DNA of 64,000 bases from a virus: the IMG/VR virus record IMGVR_UViG_3300042731_009849, positions 40,028 to 104,027 of that record; one strand, written 5' to 3'. The stretch's first letter is position 1. Each line of letters begins with the position of its first letter. Below the pieces are notes generated by a model. That model ran no database searches. It saw nothing but the letters and a program-made list of their open reading frames with translations, and had not been told where the DNA came from. Position numbers and translations under genes: made by a program. Of this stretch, positions 63,541 through 64,000 are shown piece after piece.

Positions 63541-63734
63541 GAACCATGTCCGCCTCAACCAGATCTGCCCAGACTTCCCGAGAATCCTATCCTGTGGTAA
63601 AATCGTTCATTCTTAAAATGATTGATGCAGGATTGGAGGATCTTGACATACTTGTAGCAGCCAATGAAAAGTTTGAGTCTCGTGAGCTTGTTCAACAGGT
63701 TTTGGCAGATCTGCGCAAAAAAGGAATATTATGA
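63534..63734 (+). CDS. Small protein with STRSAQ motif
   Basis: 66 residues from an ATG overlapping the upstream end (a second ATG at 63546 is possible). MSASTRSAQTSRES lies near the start, like the [K/R]xAQ motif in neighbours. The rest is one helical domain (KMIDAGLEDLDILVAANEKF). Confidence 0.5.
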   Translation: MVRTMSASTRSAQTSRESYPVVKSFILKMIDAGLEDLDILVAANEKFESRELVQQVLADLRKKGIL

Positions 63735-63859
63735 TGAAATCTCTAGCCAACAAGATTGTAGTATTTCACAGGCACAGCCCGTTGACCAAGGTTTGGACAA
63801 GTCTTCTTTTTGCCCAGTTCCTGGTACTTGTTCTCGCATTTATCAAAACTCTCCCTTGA
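63731..63859 (+). CDS. 42-residue membrane protein
   Basis: ATG 63731 (AAGGAA upstream) overlaps the previous stop as ATGA and runs 42 codons to TGA 63859. After a basic start (KSLANKIVVFHRHSPLTK) comes one hydrophobic helix (VWTSLLFAQFLVLVLAFIK). Might be part of a holin/lysis set, but no motif proves it. Confidence 0.55.
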   Translation: MMKSLANKIVVFHRHSPLTKVWTSLLFAQFLVLVLAFIKTLP

Positions 63860-63884
63860 CAAGTCTTTAAACAATCCTTATATA
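63856..63884 (+). promoter_or_regulatory. Strong sigma70-type promoter
   Basis: TTGACA (63856-63861), 17 bases, then TATATA (63879-63884), close to the housekeeping consensus. It sits between two small membrane-protein genes; the next start is 63925. Confidence 0.7.
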
Positions 63885-63924
63885 AATAGTGTCGTATTAA
63901 TTGCTCTCAAACAGGAGGATTATC

Positions 63925-64000
63925 TTGGAGTATTTAATTGAATTAGTGAATAATTATCTGTCAGTGTTTGTTTTCATCGTTCTCATTATCAGTGAGATTG
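63925..64000 (+). CDS. Membrane protein, 3' end outside window
   Basis: TTG start with AGGAGG ten bases upstream and a strong promoter before it. The visible 25 residues include MEYLIELVNNYLSV followed by FVFIVLIISEI, a hydrophobic helix. The frame is open to the right edge. A holin or small envelope protein is possible. Confidence 0.55.
   Translation, partial: MEYLIELVNNYLSVFVFIVLIISEI

Noticed and set aside
63664-63870. 68-codon + strand frame at the right end
   Set aside because: It overlaps two better-supported small genes (63534-63734 and 63731-63859) in another frame and has no ribosome site.
1-64000. tRNA genes, insertion sequences, integrase or attachment sites
   Set aside because: None recognised by eye; intergenic gaps are mostly under 100 bases and no gap over 300 bases without a gene exists.

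Overview
The window is a stretch of a large tailed-phage (Caudoviricetes) genome with a contractile, myovirus-type tail. Every gene I can support lies on the + strand. Genes are packed tightly, often with ATGA, TAATG or GTGA stop/start overlaps, and most starts have strong AGGAGG-type ribosome sites with a noticeable share of GTG and TTG. GC content looks moderate (low to mid 40s per cent by eye). I recognised no tRNA, rRNA, CRISPR array, insertion sequence or integrase. The host cannot be named. A class III (anaerobic) ribonucleotide reductase with its activase and a glutaredoxin suggests a host that lives at least partly without oxygen. TRTGn-type extended -10 promoters and strong Shine-Dalgarno sites would fit a Firmicutes-like host, but this is only suggestive.

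Layout. (1) 1-15.5 kb, tail tip: a hub-like protein cut by the left edge, an OB-fold spike, a gp25-like wedge protein, a baseplate J protein, an IPT/lectin-like protein, a large beta-rich protein and a 1555-residue beta-helix fibre. (2) 15.6-47.8 kb, replication, recombination and nucleotide metabolism: C2H2-finger protein, FEN nuclease fused to a degenerate family-4 UDG domain, DUF3310 protein, ThyX, SNF2 helicase, DnaC-like loader, DnaB-like helicase, CHC2/Toprim primase, a sigma-like protein, sliding clamp, P-loop kinase, family A DNA polymerase, R2K-like ATP-grasp protein, amidase endolysin, DnaX clamp loader, metallopeptidase-like protein, gp32-like SSB, RecA, SbcD/SbcC (gp47/gp46), a triplicated small-gene cassette, RusA resolvase and a trigger-factor-like chaperone. 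(3) 47.9-58.3 kb, accessory/late-looking genes: a zinc/HTH protein and a series of acidic, low-complexity proteins that share modules and a recurring [K/R]-x-A-Q tetrapeptide, plus a DUF192 protein. (4) 58.3-61.8 kb, nucleotide supply: glutaredoxin, NrdD, NrdG, dUTPase. (5) 61.8-64 kb: Q/P-rich, DUF5661-like and ankyrin/WNY-domain proteins that echo region 3, then two small membrane proteins, the last cut by the right edge.

How it works together. Polymerase, clamp, clamp loader, helicase, loader, primase, SSB and FEN nuclease form a nearly self-sufficient replisome. RecA, gp46/47-like and RusA supply recombination-dependent replication and junction resolution. ThyX, dUTPase and NrdD/NrdG feed dNTP pools.

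The least-explained signals are the module-sharing [K/R]xAQ protein family (48.9-53.9 and 62.6-63.7 kb), which may be proteolytically processed virion or scaffold proteins; the FEN-UDG fusion; the phage trigger factor; the Cys-rich insert in the polymerase; the 277-bp-spaced triplication at 45.3-46.2 kb; and a recurrent intergenic promoter motif TTTCG-N10-TGn-TAnnnT.
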